Shown: one piece after another, positions 16,828-25,704 of the stretch
How the letters are laid out: the number at the start of each line of letters is the position of its first letter
Position numbering within the stretch: position 1 is the first letter of the stretch
Assembly: GCF_009363115.1 (NCBI RefSeq)
Contig: NZ_CP045298.1
Span: 2,933,001 to 2,997,000 of the forward strand
Reading direction: 5' to 3'
DNA from: Paenibacillus brasilensis
GTDB lineage: Bacteria; Bacillota; Bacilli; Paenibacillales; Paenibacillaceae
Length of the DNA stretch: 64,000 bases
The notes under the pieces: generated by a model
The model's database searches: none
Told to the model about the DNA's origin: nothing
What the model saw: the letters and a program-made list of their open reading frames with translations, nothing else
Program-made: the position numbers and the translations under genes

Positions 16828-18165
16828 TCAGGTAATGGTAATACCTGCACTTGCATAACCTACGACAGTGTTTACAAGTGAAAGTCCCGTAGCTGTTGCG
16901 GAGAAGACCAGAAGCAAACGGGTTCCCGCTGTTATCGGTATAGCCAATCCGGTAGTGATACCACTGGATATTGTCCCTAAAGCGATAATACCAGTCAATG
17001 GTGGAGTTAATGTAACTGTAGCTCCGGGGACTGCTGTGAAGGTGTTATTAGGTGTTGGAGAACTAAACAGCTCGGCAGTAATACTTACGCTTGACCCTAT
17101 GAGGGTCAGTGCAGCAGTTGTACTGAGATATCCAGCGATGGATGTAATTATGCCATCCCGTGGGACGGAAAAAGCAAAGTTAATCAATGGTCCTGCGAGT
17201 GTACCTGTCAGGTCAATGGCCCCGCCTACAAGGCTAATACCTGTTGCTGAGCTTCCAAAGCCGATCAAGCTTGTGGTTCCTACCAACCCGCCAGCAATGG
17301 TGGTCAAAATCGCTGGTCCACCCGAAGCGAACGGAATGATTGCACCCGCACCCGTCGCACCCGTGGCGCCCGTAGCGCCTGTCACACCCGTAGCCCCTGT
17401 GGCGCCTGTGGCACCCGTAGGTCCGGCAGGCCCTACAGCGCCGGGCAATCCGTCCGCACCTGTAGCCCCTGTGGCTCCGACAGGCCCTTCAGGTCCAGCA
17501 GCCCCGATAGGCCCAGCGGCTCCAACCGACCCCACAGGTCCAGCAGGCCCGGCCGGTCCAGGAGGGCCAATAGGTCCGGCCGCTCCGATAGGACCAGCTT
17601 CGCCGACCGGCCCGGCAGGACCCTGTGGTCCGGGGATGCCTTGAGGCCCCCCTGGACCAGGAGGCCCTGGAGGTCCGGTAGGCCCTTGCGGGCCAGGATC
17701 CCCTGAATAGTACGTTTCGTATGTTTTACCTAATGTGTTGCTAACAGTTGTTCCTGCCGTTCTGATCGCACCAATCAGGCTGTCTTTAAAGACAGGATCG
17801 AGGGATTCCTGTAGAACGATAGACAATAGGGCATCCAGCAGTTGTTGCAGTGTAGTTCCTACACTGATCGGTGAGAAAGGTGCGGCTTCCAGCGCCACGA
17901 TAGCCAGCTCCAACGCTGCCAACAAGTCCGCCTTCCCCCCGTTTCTAAGTCTCAAACTTTTCGCCAGAATTAATAATCGTTTTAAAATTTGCTGCAATGA
18001 AGAAACATTAACTGCTAAGGGATTTTCAAATACGAGTGGGATGATCGCGGTCAATTCATGAATAAGCTTGAGAAGAGCCCCAATACCCCGATTAACTTTT
18101 GTTGGTTTACAGTCTTCGTCTTTTTTTGAAGCGCCACCGAACCTGAACGGCCTTTTATGTTTCAT
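16828..18165 (-). CDS. Collagen-like Gly-X-Y repeat surface protein (BclA/exosporium type)
   Basis: A 445-residue protein with an N-terminal helical region of about 155 residues, an uninterrupted collagen-like block of about 125 residues of Gly-X-Y triplets (GPPGPPGP-type first, GATGATGAT-type last), and a C-terminal beta-rich domain of about 160 residues resembling the trimerising head of exosporium glycoproteins such as BclA. Such proteins form trimeric fibres on the spore surface, and the GAT triplets are typical O-glycosylation sites. There is no ordinary signal peptide. The ATG at 18165 follows GGAGGAGATATT. Because of the GC-rich repeat, the complementary strand also shows a long open frame, which is not real. 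Confidence 0.88.
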   Translation of the reverse strand: MKHKRPFRFGGASKKDEDCKPTKVNRGIGALLKLIHELTAIIPLVFENPLAVNVSSLQQILKRLLILAKSLRLRNGGKADLLAALELAIVALEAAPFSPISVGTTLQQLLDALLSIVLQESLDPVFKDSLIGAIRTAGTTVSNTLGKTYETYYSGDPGPQGPTGPPGPPGPGGPQGIPGPQGPAGPVGEAGPIGAAGPIGPPGPAGPAGPVGSVGAAGPIGAAGPEGPVGATGATGADGLPGAVGPAGPTGATGATGATGVTGATGATGATGAGAIIPFASGGPAILTTIAGGLVGTTSLIGFGSSATGISLVGGAIDLTGTLAGPLINFAFSVPRDGIITSIAGYLSTTAALTLIGSSVSITAELFSSPTPNNTFTAVPGATVTLTPPLTGIIALGTISSGITTGLAIPITAGTRLLLVFSATATGLSLVNTVVGYASAGITIT

Positions 18166-18338
18166 GCTCTTAATATCTCCTCCTCACCATTCTTCCTACT
18201 ATAGAGGTGACAAGTGGTTAATCGCCCCGCTTCACAGGTATTATTAATATATTTACTGAAGCAAAAAGGGTGAATAAACAAGCAAAAGTGAATGTTGGAG
18301 GCTTGTACATGAACATAATGCCTTTATACACTACTCAC

Positions 18339-18384
18339 TAAAAAAGCGCGGTCCCCGAAAACCTTGGGACCGCGCTGTATTTAT
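18339..18384 (-). terminator. Terminator downstream of the SLH gene
   Basis: AGCGCGGTCCC (18345-18355) and GGGACCGCGCT (18366-18376) form a perfect 11-bp GC-rich stem with a 10-nt loop. The six A before it provide a U-run for minus-strand transcripts arriving from the SLH gene. Confidence 0.85.
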
Positions 18385-18418
18385 TTGTACCCCATTTAAT
18401 TTAAGGGTCCTTAACGTC

Positions 18419-19754
18419 TTATTTGAAAATACGTATCAGCATTTCAGCCAGCTCACCTCTGCTGATGGCTGCCTTTGGTCTGAGCGTCCCATCAGGATAA
18501 CCGTTAATCCAGCCGGAGGCAACAGCATTTTTGAATGCAGTGGAAGCCAGGAAGCAGTTTGCTGATCATCCTTATCGGACTGCGGTGCAGCCTTGCTTGA
18601 AGCAGATATTTTATCGGCTAATGCATGTGACAGGATTACCATCGCCTGTTCTCGGGTAAGACTCTCATCAGGGCCGAATGTCTGAACGGTTAGCCCTTGA
18701 ATCCACCCCTGACGATGAGCGGCATCCACCGCTGCTACAGCCCAGTGTCCTTCCATATCTGTAAAGTTGGCAGATGTACCCTCGTCTTTAGTAGTCCCCA
18801 AAGCTCTGGTCAGTATGGACACAAATTCTGCACGGCTTACCGCGCGCTCAGGGCGCATGTTGCCGTCTTTATATCCTTGTATCCAGCCTTTGGCTGCAGG
18901 AGATTGCAGGGACTTCGCTGCCCAATGGCCTTGTACATCCGGCCATACCTGAGCGGTCTCTTGCGAATCCGACGGATTTATGGGAGTATTTTGCACATTT
19001 GTATGATCCGGTTCGGGCTTTGCGTCGGTAGAGACAGCAATGGCAAAGGTATTTAACCGAGTTGTATTCACACTTACGCCTGACAAAATTCCCTTTGAAT
19101 CCATCACAGCAGTGCCTTTTAGAATCTCACGCTCGCCATTTTCATAAATAGCAAGAATGGAGAATTGGGGTTCCGCATTCTGCAATTTACTTAAAGATTC
19201 GTTATCCAGGGGTAGAACGATGGACGAGGTTCCTGTCACGTTGGCCTTAATGTCTACAATCGGACCTATTAGCTTCAGGTTGGATTGTTGCTCGGCCCAA
19301 TCGCGTATCTGCTGTGCACGTTCTGTATCCGTATGCTGGAAGGAGAAAGTAGCGTCCTGCTGGCCTGGGGCATGCGGGTTAAGGCATCGCTGGATATCAT
19401 CAGTGTTCCATAGCGGGATATTACGGCAACTCCAACCTGATCCCATTTATTCAGCAAAGCTTGAGAAAGGATAACACGACTAGTTTGCTTTTCCTGCTCC
19501 AAACGAATGTCTGCGTATGCCTTGCCTTCCCGCAGTGCTTGTTGTATCTGTTCATCGAGATATGCCGCTGTTGGAACAAAGAGGGAGACCGCTTTCCCTT
19601 GCTCGGAGGTTCCTGTCTGTTGAACCTGATCTTCTTCTTTATCTTTGTTAGACTTGCCTGTGTCCACACTAATCTTGGCAGGGACGATAACTTCTATGGC
19701 TTGTGTCAAAGCATGAGAGCCATCACTTACCTTTTGTTGATATGCTTGCTGGGT
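18419..19754 (-). pseudogene. SLH-domain surface protein, truncated and frameshifted
   Basis: The minus strand encodes the C-terminal part of a cell-surface protein with three S-layer homology domains, which bind pyruvylated secondary cell-wall polymer. Two SLH repeats read cleanly (WPDVQGHWAAKSL ... GYKDGNMRPERAVSRAEF; FTDMEGHWAVAAV ... FGPDESLTREQA). The third (SGWINGYPDGTLRPKAAISR) lies in another frame after a shift near 18550 and ends at TAA 18419-18421. A further shift near 19380-19440 separates the N-terminal piece from the rest. The 5' end is missing: the frame runs into ger operon sequence around 19730-19754. Three lesions make this a clear pseudogene. Confidence 0.82.
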
Positions 19755-20264
19755 TTAAATGTTTTTGAATTGAATAATTTGCGTCCCGTCTTGTCGGAGG
19801 GTGTGATGCCAGTGTTTAAAGCCCTGAAAACTACAACGCTTACCTTTACGGGAGCTGAGTGTATGCTTATCATTCTTTGTCGAATGGAAAAACCTAAGAA
19901 AGCAACCAGGGTGATCGGTCTGGCCATTGGAATAGCGGCTTTTTTTTATATAGCCGCGGTGGTTCTGTGCATTGGGGCTTTTTCGGTGGAAGGGGTTATG
20001 ACCAGAACCTGGCCTTTTTTGGATTTAGCCCGCAGCTTTGAAGTGGAGTATCTGGTATTTGAACGGTTCGAATCCCTATTGCTGTCAATCTGGATCATGC
20101 AGATTTTTGCCACTTTCAGTATCGCTTTTTATTGCGCTTCGCTCGGAGTTTCTCAAATTTTGAATAGATCCTATTCGGCAATCCTGTTTATTCTGCTCCC
20201 GGCCATTTACATCCTATCTCAAATTCCCAAAAACCTGAATGAGTTATTTTCATTCGGGGCGGTC
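19722..20264 (+). pseudogene. GerB-type spore germination permease, C-terminal remnant
   Basis: From about 19722 the plus strand encodes part of a GerAB/GerKB amino-acid-permease-like germination protein: LLLICLLGLNVFELNNLRPV, ending PAIYILSQIPKNLNELFSFG, with four or five hydrophobic helices. The N-terminal half is gone; upstream sequence in the same open frame is antisense to the SLH gene and not homologous. The last helix expected after ELFSFG is also absent, and the frame runs without a stop directly into the GerC lipoprotein. The gerA gene that normally precedes is missing too. This is a deletion remnant. Confidence 0.78.
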
Positions 20265-21497
20265 ATGAAAAGAGTGCGGTTAGGATTACTCGGAATATCG
20301 GCTCTCCTGATATGCAGTACACTTTCAGGTTGCTGGAGCAGCTCTCCGGTGGAGGATTTAAATCTGGAGACAGGCATTGCTATGGATGTAGCACAAAAAT
20401 CCTCGCAAGAAGAGCAACTCAATCAGAAAGGAGGATACTATCCGAAGAAAGAGTTAATTAAAGGAACCTTTCAATTTATAGTGCCAGAGGAGAACAAAAG
20501 TTCCGGAAGCTCTCCTTCGCAAACTAAAAAATTTTATAACATTACAGAAACCGGTGATTCCGTCTTTGAGATGTTGAGGGAAATTTCATTACGGACCAAT
20601 CGTCCTCCTATCGGATTTCATTTGAAGACGGTCATTATCAGCTCCAGTCTGCTTCGTAAGGTTCCGTTGTATGAGCTGCTGGACTTTTTTTTGAGGGATA
20701 ATGACATCCGACCCAGCGTTCAATTGCTGATCAGTACAGACGAGGCAGGTGATGCACTTCAGGAGAAAATACCCGGTCAGACCCCGGCCTTTATATTAAA
20801 GGATATTTTCGTAAACCGTAAACGGAATTCACGGATGCTGAGGCCTGTGTCACTGGCTAAAGTGATTGGACCCATGAAGGCGAATAGAAGCTTTTTATTG
20901 CCTAATGTCATTACGACGGAGAGTGAAGTCAAGATCGCGGGTGCAGGAATCATCAAGGGAAAGGCGCAAACATACGGTGGTTTTCTGAATGAGTCTGAGG
21001 TGGAAGGACTCATGTGGATCAAAGGTGAACTGAAAGGAGGTCTTTTGAAAGATATCGATCACAAAACTGGTAAAAATATGGCATATGAGATCAAATCAAC
21101 AAAAAGCAGGATTAAGGCCATCGTTCAGGGGGATGACATATCTTTCCGCGTAAGAATGACTTCAGAGGGACGCATTTCGGAAAATTTTAATCCGAATGAA
21201 GCTTTGGGCAATAATCGACTGCTTGGCCGATTAGAGAGTATTTTTCAGGGGAAGGCCAACTCATTAGCAGAACAAACTGTAGCCAAAATGCATAAGCTAC
21301 GGGTGGATGTTGGAGGCTTCGGAGAAGCCCTGCGGATTCAGCATCCTAAAGTATGGCGCAAGGTCAAAAAGGATTGGGATACGACTTTTAGCACGATTCC
21401 GGTACAATTCAGTACGGATATTCACATTGAGGATTACGGAGCTTCCAATACGACGGCAGATTGGCATACAACGAAAGCAGCCAGCTCAGGCGGATAG
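20265..21497 (+). CDS. Ger(x)C family spore germination lipoprotein
   Basis: A 410-residue GerC-type lipoprotein, the lipid-anchored subunit of nutrient germinant receptors in the spore inner membrane. The start at ATG 20265 gives a typical lipoprotein signal (MKRVRLGLLGISALLI ... LSGC, Cys near residue 24). Conserved family stretches include LNLETGIAMDV and the C-terminal VGGFGEALRIQHPKVW region. Length is normal. The gene is otherwise intact but has lost its operon partners, and upstream it is in frame with the gerB remnant with no stop between. Without GerA and GerB it probably cannot form a receptor from this locus. Confidence 0.85.
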   Translation: MKRVRLGLLGISALLICSTLSGCWSSSPVEDLNLETGIAMDVAQKSSQEEQLNQKGGYYPKKELIKGTFQFIVPEENKSSGSSPSQTKKFYNITETGDSVFEMLREISLRTNRPPIGFHLKTVIISSSLLRKVPLYELLDFFLRDNDIRPSVQLLISTDEAGDALQEKIPGQTPAFILKDIFVNRKRNSRMLRPVSLAKVIGPMKANRSFLLPNVITTESEVKIAGAGIIKGKAQTYGGFLNESEVEGLMWIKGELKGGLLKDIDHKTGKNMAYEIKSTKSRIKAIVQGDDISFRVRMTSEGRISENFNPNEALGNNRLLGRLESIFQGKANSLAEQTVAKMHKLRVDVGGFGEALRIQHPKVWRKVKKDWDTTFSTIPVQFSTDIHIEDYGASNTTADWHTTKAASSGG

Positions 21498-21530
21498 GGT
21501 GCAATCCTGTTTGCTGAGCTGGATTTTTTT
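21481..21530 (+). terminator. Terminator after gerC
   Basis: CCAGCTCA (21481-21488) pairs with TGAGCTGG (21515-21522), followed by ATTTTTTT. The long loop makes it moderately strong. Confidence 0.65.
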
Positions 21531-21540
21531 GTATTGAAAG

Positions 21541-22089
21541 CTATTCAAACAAGGACAGCGTTTCTTCCAGCCACGTAATATAGCTTTCTTCCCGATTGAT
21601 AGCACGACTCAGCACCAGATAATGTCCGAATTGATGAGAGCCGGGAACTTGGAGGTTCTTATCCAGCAGTTGGAGGGATTTTTTGCTTTCGTACAAATAC
21701 TCCAGCTTCTCTTTACGTTTGGCGATCTGATCCTCGAACAGCCGTTTGTTTTCTTCCTTGGGGATGGCGGCTGAAAAATACAGCATGAGCATAAACTCAT
21801 CCTTTTCCGTTTCCGGCAGCTCTTTGGGACTCAACAGCCATTCGGTCAGCTCTTGAGTTCCTTTGGGTGTGATGCAGTACAGCTTCTTTTCCAGCTTGGC
21901 TCCTGTAATGGAAGTACGATATTCAATTAACTTTTCTTCGGTTAGCCTTTTGAGCTCAGGATAAATCTGACTGTGCTTGGCACTCCAAAATTGTCCGATT
22001 TCCTGCTTGAATTGGCTCGTAATATCGTAGCCGCTCATTTCCTGTTTGTGGACCAGGCCCAAAATGGCATATTTTAATGTACGTTTCAA
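21541..22089 (-). CDS. padR: PadR family transcriptional repressor
   Basis: A 182-residue PadR protein: N-terminal winged helix (LKYAILGLVHKQEMSGYDIT, then FWSAKHSQIYPELKRL) and a C-terminal helical dimerisation domain (YLYESKKSLQLLDKNL). It represses phenolic acid decarboxylase until substrates such as p-coumarate or ferulate relieve it. It is divergent from padC, and the intervening region carries two overlapping ATGT-N8-ACAT sites, the known PadR operator. The ATG at 22089 follows AGGAGAG. Length and context make the assignment firm. Confidence 0.92.
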   Translation of the reverse strand: MKRTLKYAILGLVHKQEMSGYDITSQFKQEIGQFWSAKHSQIYPELKRLTEEKLIEYRTSITGAKLEKKLYCITPKGTQELTEWLLSPKELPETEKDEFMLMLYFSAAIPKEENKRLFEDQIAKRKEKLEYLYESKKSLQLLDKNLQVPGSHQFGHYLVLSRAINREESYITWLEETLSLFE

Positions 22090-22114
22090 CGTAGCTCTCC
22101 TTACAATGGGGTAT

Positions 22115-22143
22115 TTGACACTAGTATATCACAGTGTTACAAT
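22115..22143 (+). promoter_or_regulatory. Sigma-A promoter of padC
   Basis: TTGACA (22115-22120), 17-nt spacer, TACAAT (22138-22143). Start of transcription falls near 22150, inside the PadR operator pair. Confidence 0.8.
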
Positions 22144-22147
22144 TTAA

Positions 22148-22177
22148 ATGTAATATAAAACATGTTTATATTTACAT
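22148..22177. promoter_or_regulatory. Two overlapping PadR operators
   Basis: ATGT-N8-ACAT occurs at 22148-22163 and again at 22162-22177, sharing the central ACATGT. This is the established PadR site, here doubled with 14-bp periodicity and placed directly over the padC transcription start, so bound PadR would block RNA polymerase. Confidence 0.85.
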
Positions 22178-22252
22178 GTATAAAATTGATACTATTGTCG
22201 ATGCCCTCTTTAACTCATGAAAACTAATAATAAAAGAAAGAAAGAAGGATGT

Positions 22253-22747
22253 ATGATGGACAAGTTTATCGGTAGTCACATGATCTACACCTATGAGAAC
22301 GGTTGGGAATACGAAATATACATTAAAAATGAAGATACGATTGATTACCGCATTCATAGTGGTATGGTAGGCGGGCGCTGGGTACGTGATCAGAAGGTGA
22401 ATTTGGTGAAATTAGTGGAGAATGTGTACAAAGTGTCTTGGACTGAGCCGACAGGCACTGACGTTTCTCTAAACTTTATGCCTGAGGAGAAACGCATGCA
22501 CGGTATTATTTTCTTCCCCAAATGGGTGCATGAGCATCCGGAGATCACGGTACGCTATCAAAACGATTTTATTCCGTTGATGGAAGAATCGCGTGAAAAG
22601 TACGAAACCTATCCGAAGTATGTAGTCCCTGAATTTGCAGACATTACATTCATTGAAAATGCGGGTGTGAACAACGAGAAATTGATTTCCCAAGCACCTT
22701 ATGCGGGTATGACGGATGATATTCGTGCGGGTAAGCTGCAAGCCTAA
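22253..22747 (+). CDS. padC: Phenolic acid decarboxylase
   Basis: A 164-residue cytoplasmic decarboxylase that converts p-coumaric, ferulic and caffeic acids to their 4-vinyl derivatives, a detoxification of plant phenolics. The sequence fits the family from [19 protein letters not shown] onward, with YDYR-like [17 protein letters not shown] and [17 protein letters not shown] use ATG 22253, after AGAAGGATGT; an immediately following ATG (22256) is equally possible, while the open frame's earlier start at 22217 lies before the ribosome binding site. It is divergent from padR and under its control. Confidence 0.95.
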   Translation: MMDKFIGSHMIYTYENGWEYEIYIKNEDTIDYRIHSGMVGGRWVRDQKVNLVKLVENVYKVSWTEPTGTDVSLNFMPEEKRMHGIIFFPKWVHEHPEITVRYQNDFIPLMEESREKYETYPKYVVPEFADITFIENAGVNNEKLISQAPYAGMTDDIRAGKLQA

Positions 22748-22772
22748 TCAAGCTATGAAGTGATCGAAGCGT

Positions 22773-22812
22773 AAAGCCTGAGCCTGTGTGATGTACAGTC
22801 TCAGGCTTTTTA
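22773..22812 (+). terminator. Terminator after padC
   Basis: AAAGCCTGAG (22773-22782) pairs with CTCAGGCTTT (22800-22809) and is followed by T residues. Confidence 0.75.
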
Positions 22813-22926
22813 CGTTAACTGGAGAGAGAAAAGGAGCCGATAAAAAAGACAACCCCGGGTATTCCCAGAGTCGCCTCCACTGGCTAAAAATATATTTCAA
22901 GCGTGATGCATCATGCTATTGGCTGA

Positions 22927-23316
22927 TTACACGGGTGTAACGTCCTGAATAGCCCCTTCTTCTTTCCAAATCACGTTCTCGCGATAGTTTGATCCCCAAT
23001 CGTACATGGCTTTCAGTACCGGAATCAGGCTCTCGCCATGCTCGGTCAGTGAGTATTCCACATGCGGAGGGACAACAGGGTAAACTTTACGAAGGATAAG
23101 CTTGTCTTCCTCCAGCTCGCGCAGCTGATTGGTCAACATTTTTTGCGTAATATGAGGGATCAGCTTCTTCAATTCACCGAACCGCTTGGTGCCTTCCATA
23201 CCGAGATGCCACAAAATAATCAGCTTCCATTTTCCGCCGATGACCGCGAGGGTCAACTCCTTATCACAATTAATCAGCTTCAAATCAATTCTGTCTTTTA
23301 CAGTAGTGATGTTCAT
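22927..23316 (-). CDS. HxlR family transcriptional regulator
   Basis: A 129-residue winged-helix regulator of the HxlR type. Diagnostic segments are [33 protein letters not shown] and [19 protein letters not shown]. The start at ATG 23316 is set by GGGAGGG upstream; an in-frame start at 23382 lacks such a site. The conserved [16 protein letters not shown] segment contains the single Cys that acts as a redox or aldehyde sensor in several HxlR proteins. No obvious target gene is divergent from it. Confidence 0.9.
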   Translation of the reverse strand: MNITTVKDRIDLKLINCDKELTLAVIGGKWKLIILWHLGMEGTKRFGELKKLIPHITQKMLTNQLRELEEDKLILRKVYPVVPPHVEYSLTEHGESLIPVLKAMYDWGSNYRENVIWKEEGAIQDVTPV

Positions 23317-23479
23317 CGCCCTCCCATCCGTAGTGACTCCAAGTATACTATTTATAACTACTCTACGCAAAAGGAGATACATCCATTTTGGAAACTAAGC
23401 ATACGTTCAGAGACGGGTCAATCGGACCGTGACGCGTGATGATGTGTGCAAGACTGTAAAAATCCAGAATCAGCGACTG

Positions 23480-24823
23480 CTAAGAAGGAATGACGATCGT
23501 GTTAAATGACTCCGGCTCCAGCTCCAAGCGGTGCGTCTTTTGTCCCACGGACAGATTTAGTGCGCGGGGTTCGTGGAACGGATTGGCGATGACCAGTACC
23601 CTTTGTCCGTCCACATTTTTGAAGGCAACGGCATTTCCGGTCCATGATCCGCGAAGTCCAATGCGTCTGGCCCCCGGCAAAACAAAATGAGAAAAGTGCT
23701 TCATGACGTAATATTCCGGGTTAAGGACAGGCTTTCGATCCGCTGGATCAACGGTGATCATCGAATTTTGCTCCCATCCCCATGTGCTCTTGCCTTTCGG
23801 CTCCAAAACCATATTCCAGTAAATATAAGCATTCACACCATTAGTAAAATAATGCTGGTACAAGTTGTACACATATTTAGCGTAGTCCCATGAGTTTTCC
23901 CCGTTTCCGCATTCATTTTCGGTCTGCATGTAACGAAGCTCGGGATAGCTGGCAACGGTGCGTTGGATGGCATTTTTGCCTGCCCATTGATAGCCTACGC
24001 CTTTAATATATTTGTAGGCTTCCGGGTCACTTAGCACGGTATGGGCATACTCATCGAATCCGGTGGAAACCTTCTTCATTAATTCCTCCCACGGATCAGG
24101 AGCATTAATGGTACCAAGCCAAATTTCCGTATCCAGTCCGTGTTCCTCAAAAGCAGGGCCCAAATAGTCGCGAATAAATTCACGCAGCTGTTCTCCCGTC
24201 CACACACAGGAGGGGAACTTTTGATCGGCAATGACTTCATTTTGAACATGAATCTGATGGATTGTAATTCCTTCTTCACAATATGCCTGAACAAATTTGA
24301 CAAAATATAATGCATACGCTTTCAAAATATCTTTTTCCCAGCGCAGAGTTCCGTAATTGTAGGCCTTGGGTGATTTCATCCATGTCGGCGGGCTCCAGGG
24401 TGAAGCGAACAGCTTCAAGTCCGGGTTGAGCTTCAGCGCTTCCCGAATGAAAGGAATAAGATATTGCTGATCACGTTCAATGGAAAAATGCTTCATTTCC
24501 ACGTCGCCGTCCGTTTCATTGTGGCTGTACCACTCCAGCGCGTAGTCACTGGCCCCGATGGGCAGCCTGCAAATCGTGAATTTGTGCTCGCCCTCCGGGT
24601 GGAAGAGGGAATGCAGTACCTGCTCTCGTTCGGTGCTTTCCAAGTGGTTCAGAGCCACATACCCAAGTTCATTAAAACAGCCGCCAAAGCCTTCGACAAG
24701 CTGATGGACTTCTTCCGTCATGGTCAGGTTTGCCTGCTCTTGCGTTTCGATAAGGCTATGAGCTTGGGATTGCCAAGCTTGGGCCTTGGAAGTGGAGAAC
24801 CACTGAATGGTTTGATTGCTCAT
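23480..24823 (-). CDS. Glycoside hydrolase family 30 enzyme (glucosylceramidase-like)
   Basis: A 447-residue GH30 protein with a (beta/alpha)8 barrel and the small beta domain at its C-terminus. The acid/base Glu is in IHVQNEV and the nucleophile Glu is in YMQTENECGNG, and ASPWSPPTWMK is a family hallmark. There is no signal peptide, so it acts inside the cell, probably on imported beta-linked oligosaccharides or glycosides. The ATG at 24823 follows GGAGGGTAATAC. It is monocistronic, convergent with nothing, and divergent from a two-component system 200 nt away. Exact specificity (beta-glucosidase, beta-xylosidase, glucosylceramidase-like) is not resolvable. Confidence 0.88.
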   Translation of the reverse strand: MSNQTIQWFSTSKAQAWQSQAHSLIETQEQANLTMTEEVHQLVEGFGGCFNELGYVALNHLESTEREQVLHSLFHPEGEHKFTICRLPIGASDYALEWYSHNETDGDVEMKHFSIERDQQYLIPFIREALKLNPDLKLFASPWSPPTWMKSPKAYNYGTLRWEKDILKAYALYFVKFVQAYCEEGITIHQIHVQNEVIADQKFPSCVWTGEQLREFIRDYLGPAFEEHGLDTEIWLGTINAPDPWEELMKKVSTGFDEYAHTVLSDPEAYKYIKGVGYQWAGKNAIQRTVASYPELRYMQTENECGNGENSWDYAKYVYNLYQHYFTNGVNAYIYWNMVLEPKGKSTWGWEQNSMITVDPADRKPVLNPEYYVMKHFSHFVLPGARRIGLRGSWTGNAVAFKNVDGQRVLVIANPFHEPRALNLSVGQKTHRLELEPESFNTIVIPS

Positions 24824-25023
24824 GTATTACCCTCCTGTTCAAGCTTTTTGTATCTCTTTTTATTATAGGATAGGATCAAAGGAGAAGAGATGGTCTGAGC
24901 CAAGACAAATTTGCCCTAATCCAAGGTGGAATTTGCTGAGAAAATTTCTACTGATAAGAACACATAAAGAACACAAGTCTTTGGTATGCTGTTGTAATAG
25001 AATGGCCGAAAGAGGGAAGTCGA

Positions 25024-25704
25024 TTGAATAAAAGAGTTCTTCTCGTAGAGGATGAAATACGTATTCGTGAAGTGATTGCGGATTATTTTAAACAGAATAA
25101 ATGGGAAGTCTATGAAGCAGGCAATGGAAAGGATGCGCTTATCTGGTTTGATTCGGTGCAGCCGGACCTGCTTGTACTCGATATTATGATGCCCGAAATG
25201 GATGGTTGGGAGGTGTGCCGCCAGGTACGCAGCCGTTCAGGAGTGCCGATTATTTTGCTGACAGCCAAATCCGGTGATGATGATAAAATATTGGGCTTTG
25301 ATCTGGGGGCGGATGACTATGTTACCAAGCCTTTCAGCCCCAAGGTCCTGATCGCCCGCGCGAACGCATTGATGAAGCGGGTGGATGGACATGTGCAGCC
25401 GGAGTCGCACATATTGCGATTCGGCAGTGCTATTTTCAACACGATGGCTCATCGGCTTGAGGTGGATCAGGCAGAAGTCGAGCTGACACCCAAGGAGTAT
25501 GAGCTGCTGCGGCTGCTTATACATAATAAGGGCATGGTTATTTCACGGGATGCGATACTGAACCAGGTGTGGGGGATTGACTATGAAGGAGACGTACGGG
25601 TCGTCGATACGCATATCAAAAAGCTGAGAAGCAAGCTGGGCCGTGAATCAGGCCATATCCGCACGATTTTTGGCACAGGCTACAGGTTTGAGGAGGAAGA
25701 ATGA
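25024..25704 (+). CDS. OmpR/PhoB-type response regulator
   Basis: A 226-residue two-component response regulator. The receiver domain has the acidic pocket (VEDE), phosphoacceptor Asp53 (LVLDIMMPEMDG) and Lys in DDYVTKPFSP. The C-terminal winged helix (LTPKEYELLRLLIHNKG ... GDVRVVDTHIKKLRSKLG ... GTGYRFE) binds DNA. The start is TTG 25024 after AGAGGGAAG. It overlaps the histidine kinase gene by 4 nt, so the two are translationally coupled. Confidence 0.95.
   Translation: MNKRVLLVEDEIRIREVIADYFKQNKWEVYEAGNGKDALIWFDSVQPDLLVLDIMMPEMDGWEVCRQVRSRSGVPIILLTAKSGDDDKILGFDLGADDYVTKPFSPKVLIARANALMKRVDGHVQPESHILRFGSAIFNTMAHRLEVDQAEVELTPKEYELLRLLIHNKGMVISRDAILNQVWGIDYEGDVRVVDTHIKKLRSKLGRESGHIRTIFGTGYRFEEEE

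Noticed and set aside
16868-17644. Plus-strand open frame of 258 codons, rich in Pro, Ala and Val
   Set aside because: It is the complement of the collagen-like repeat; GC-rich Gly-X-Y coding leaves the other strand free of stops.
19461-19721. Upstream part of the long plus-strand frame leading into gerB/gerC
   Set aside because: These codons are antisense to the SLH protein sequence and have no GerB similarity; the frame is open by chance.
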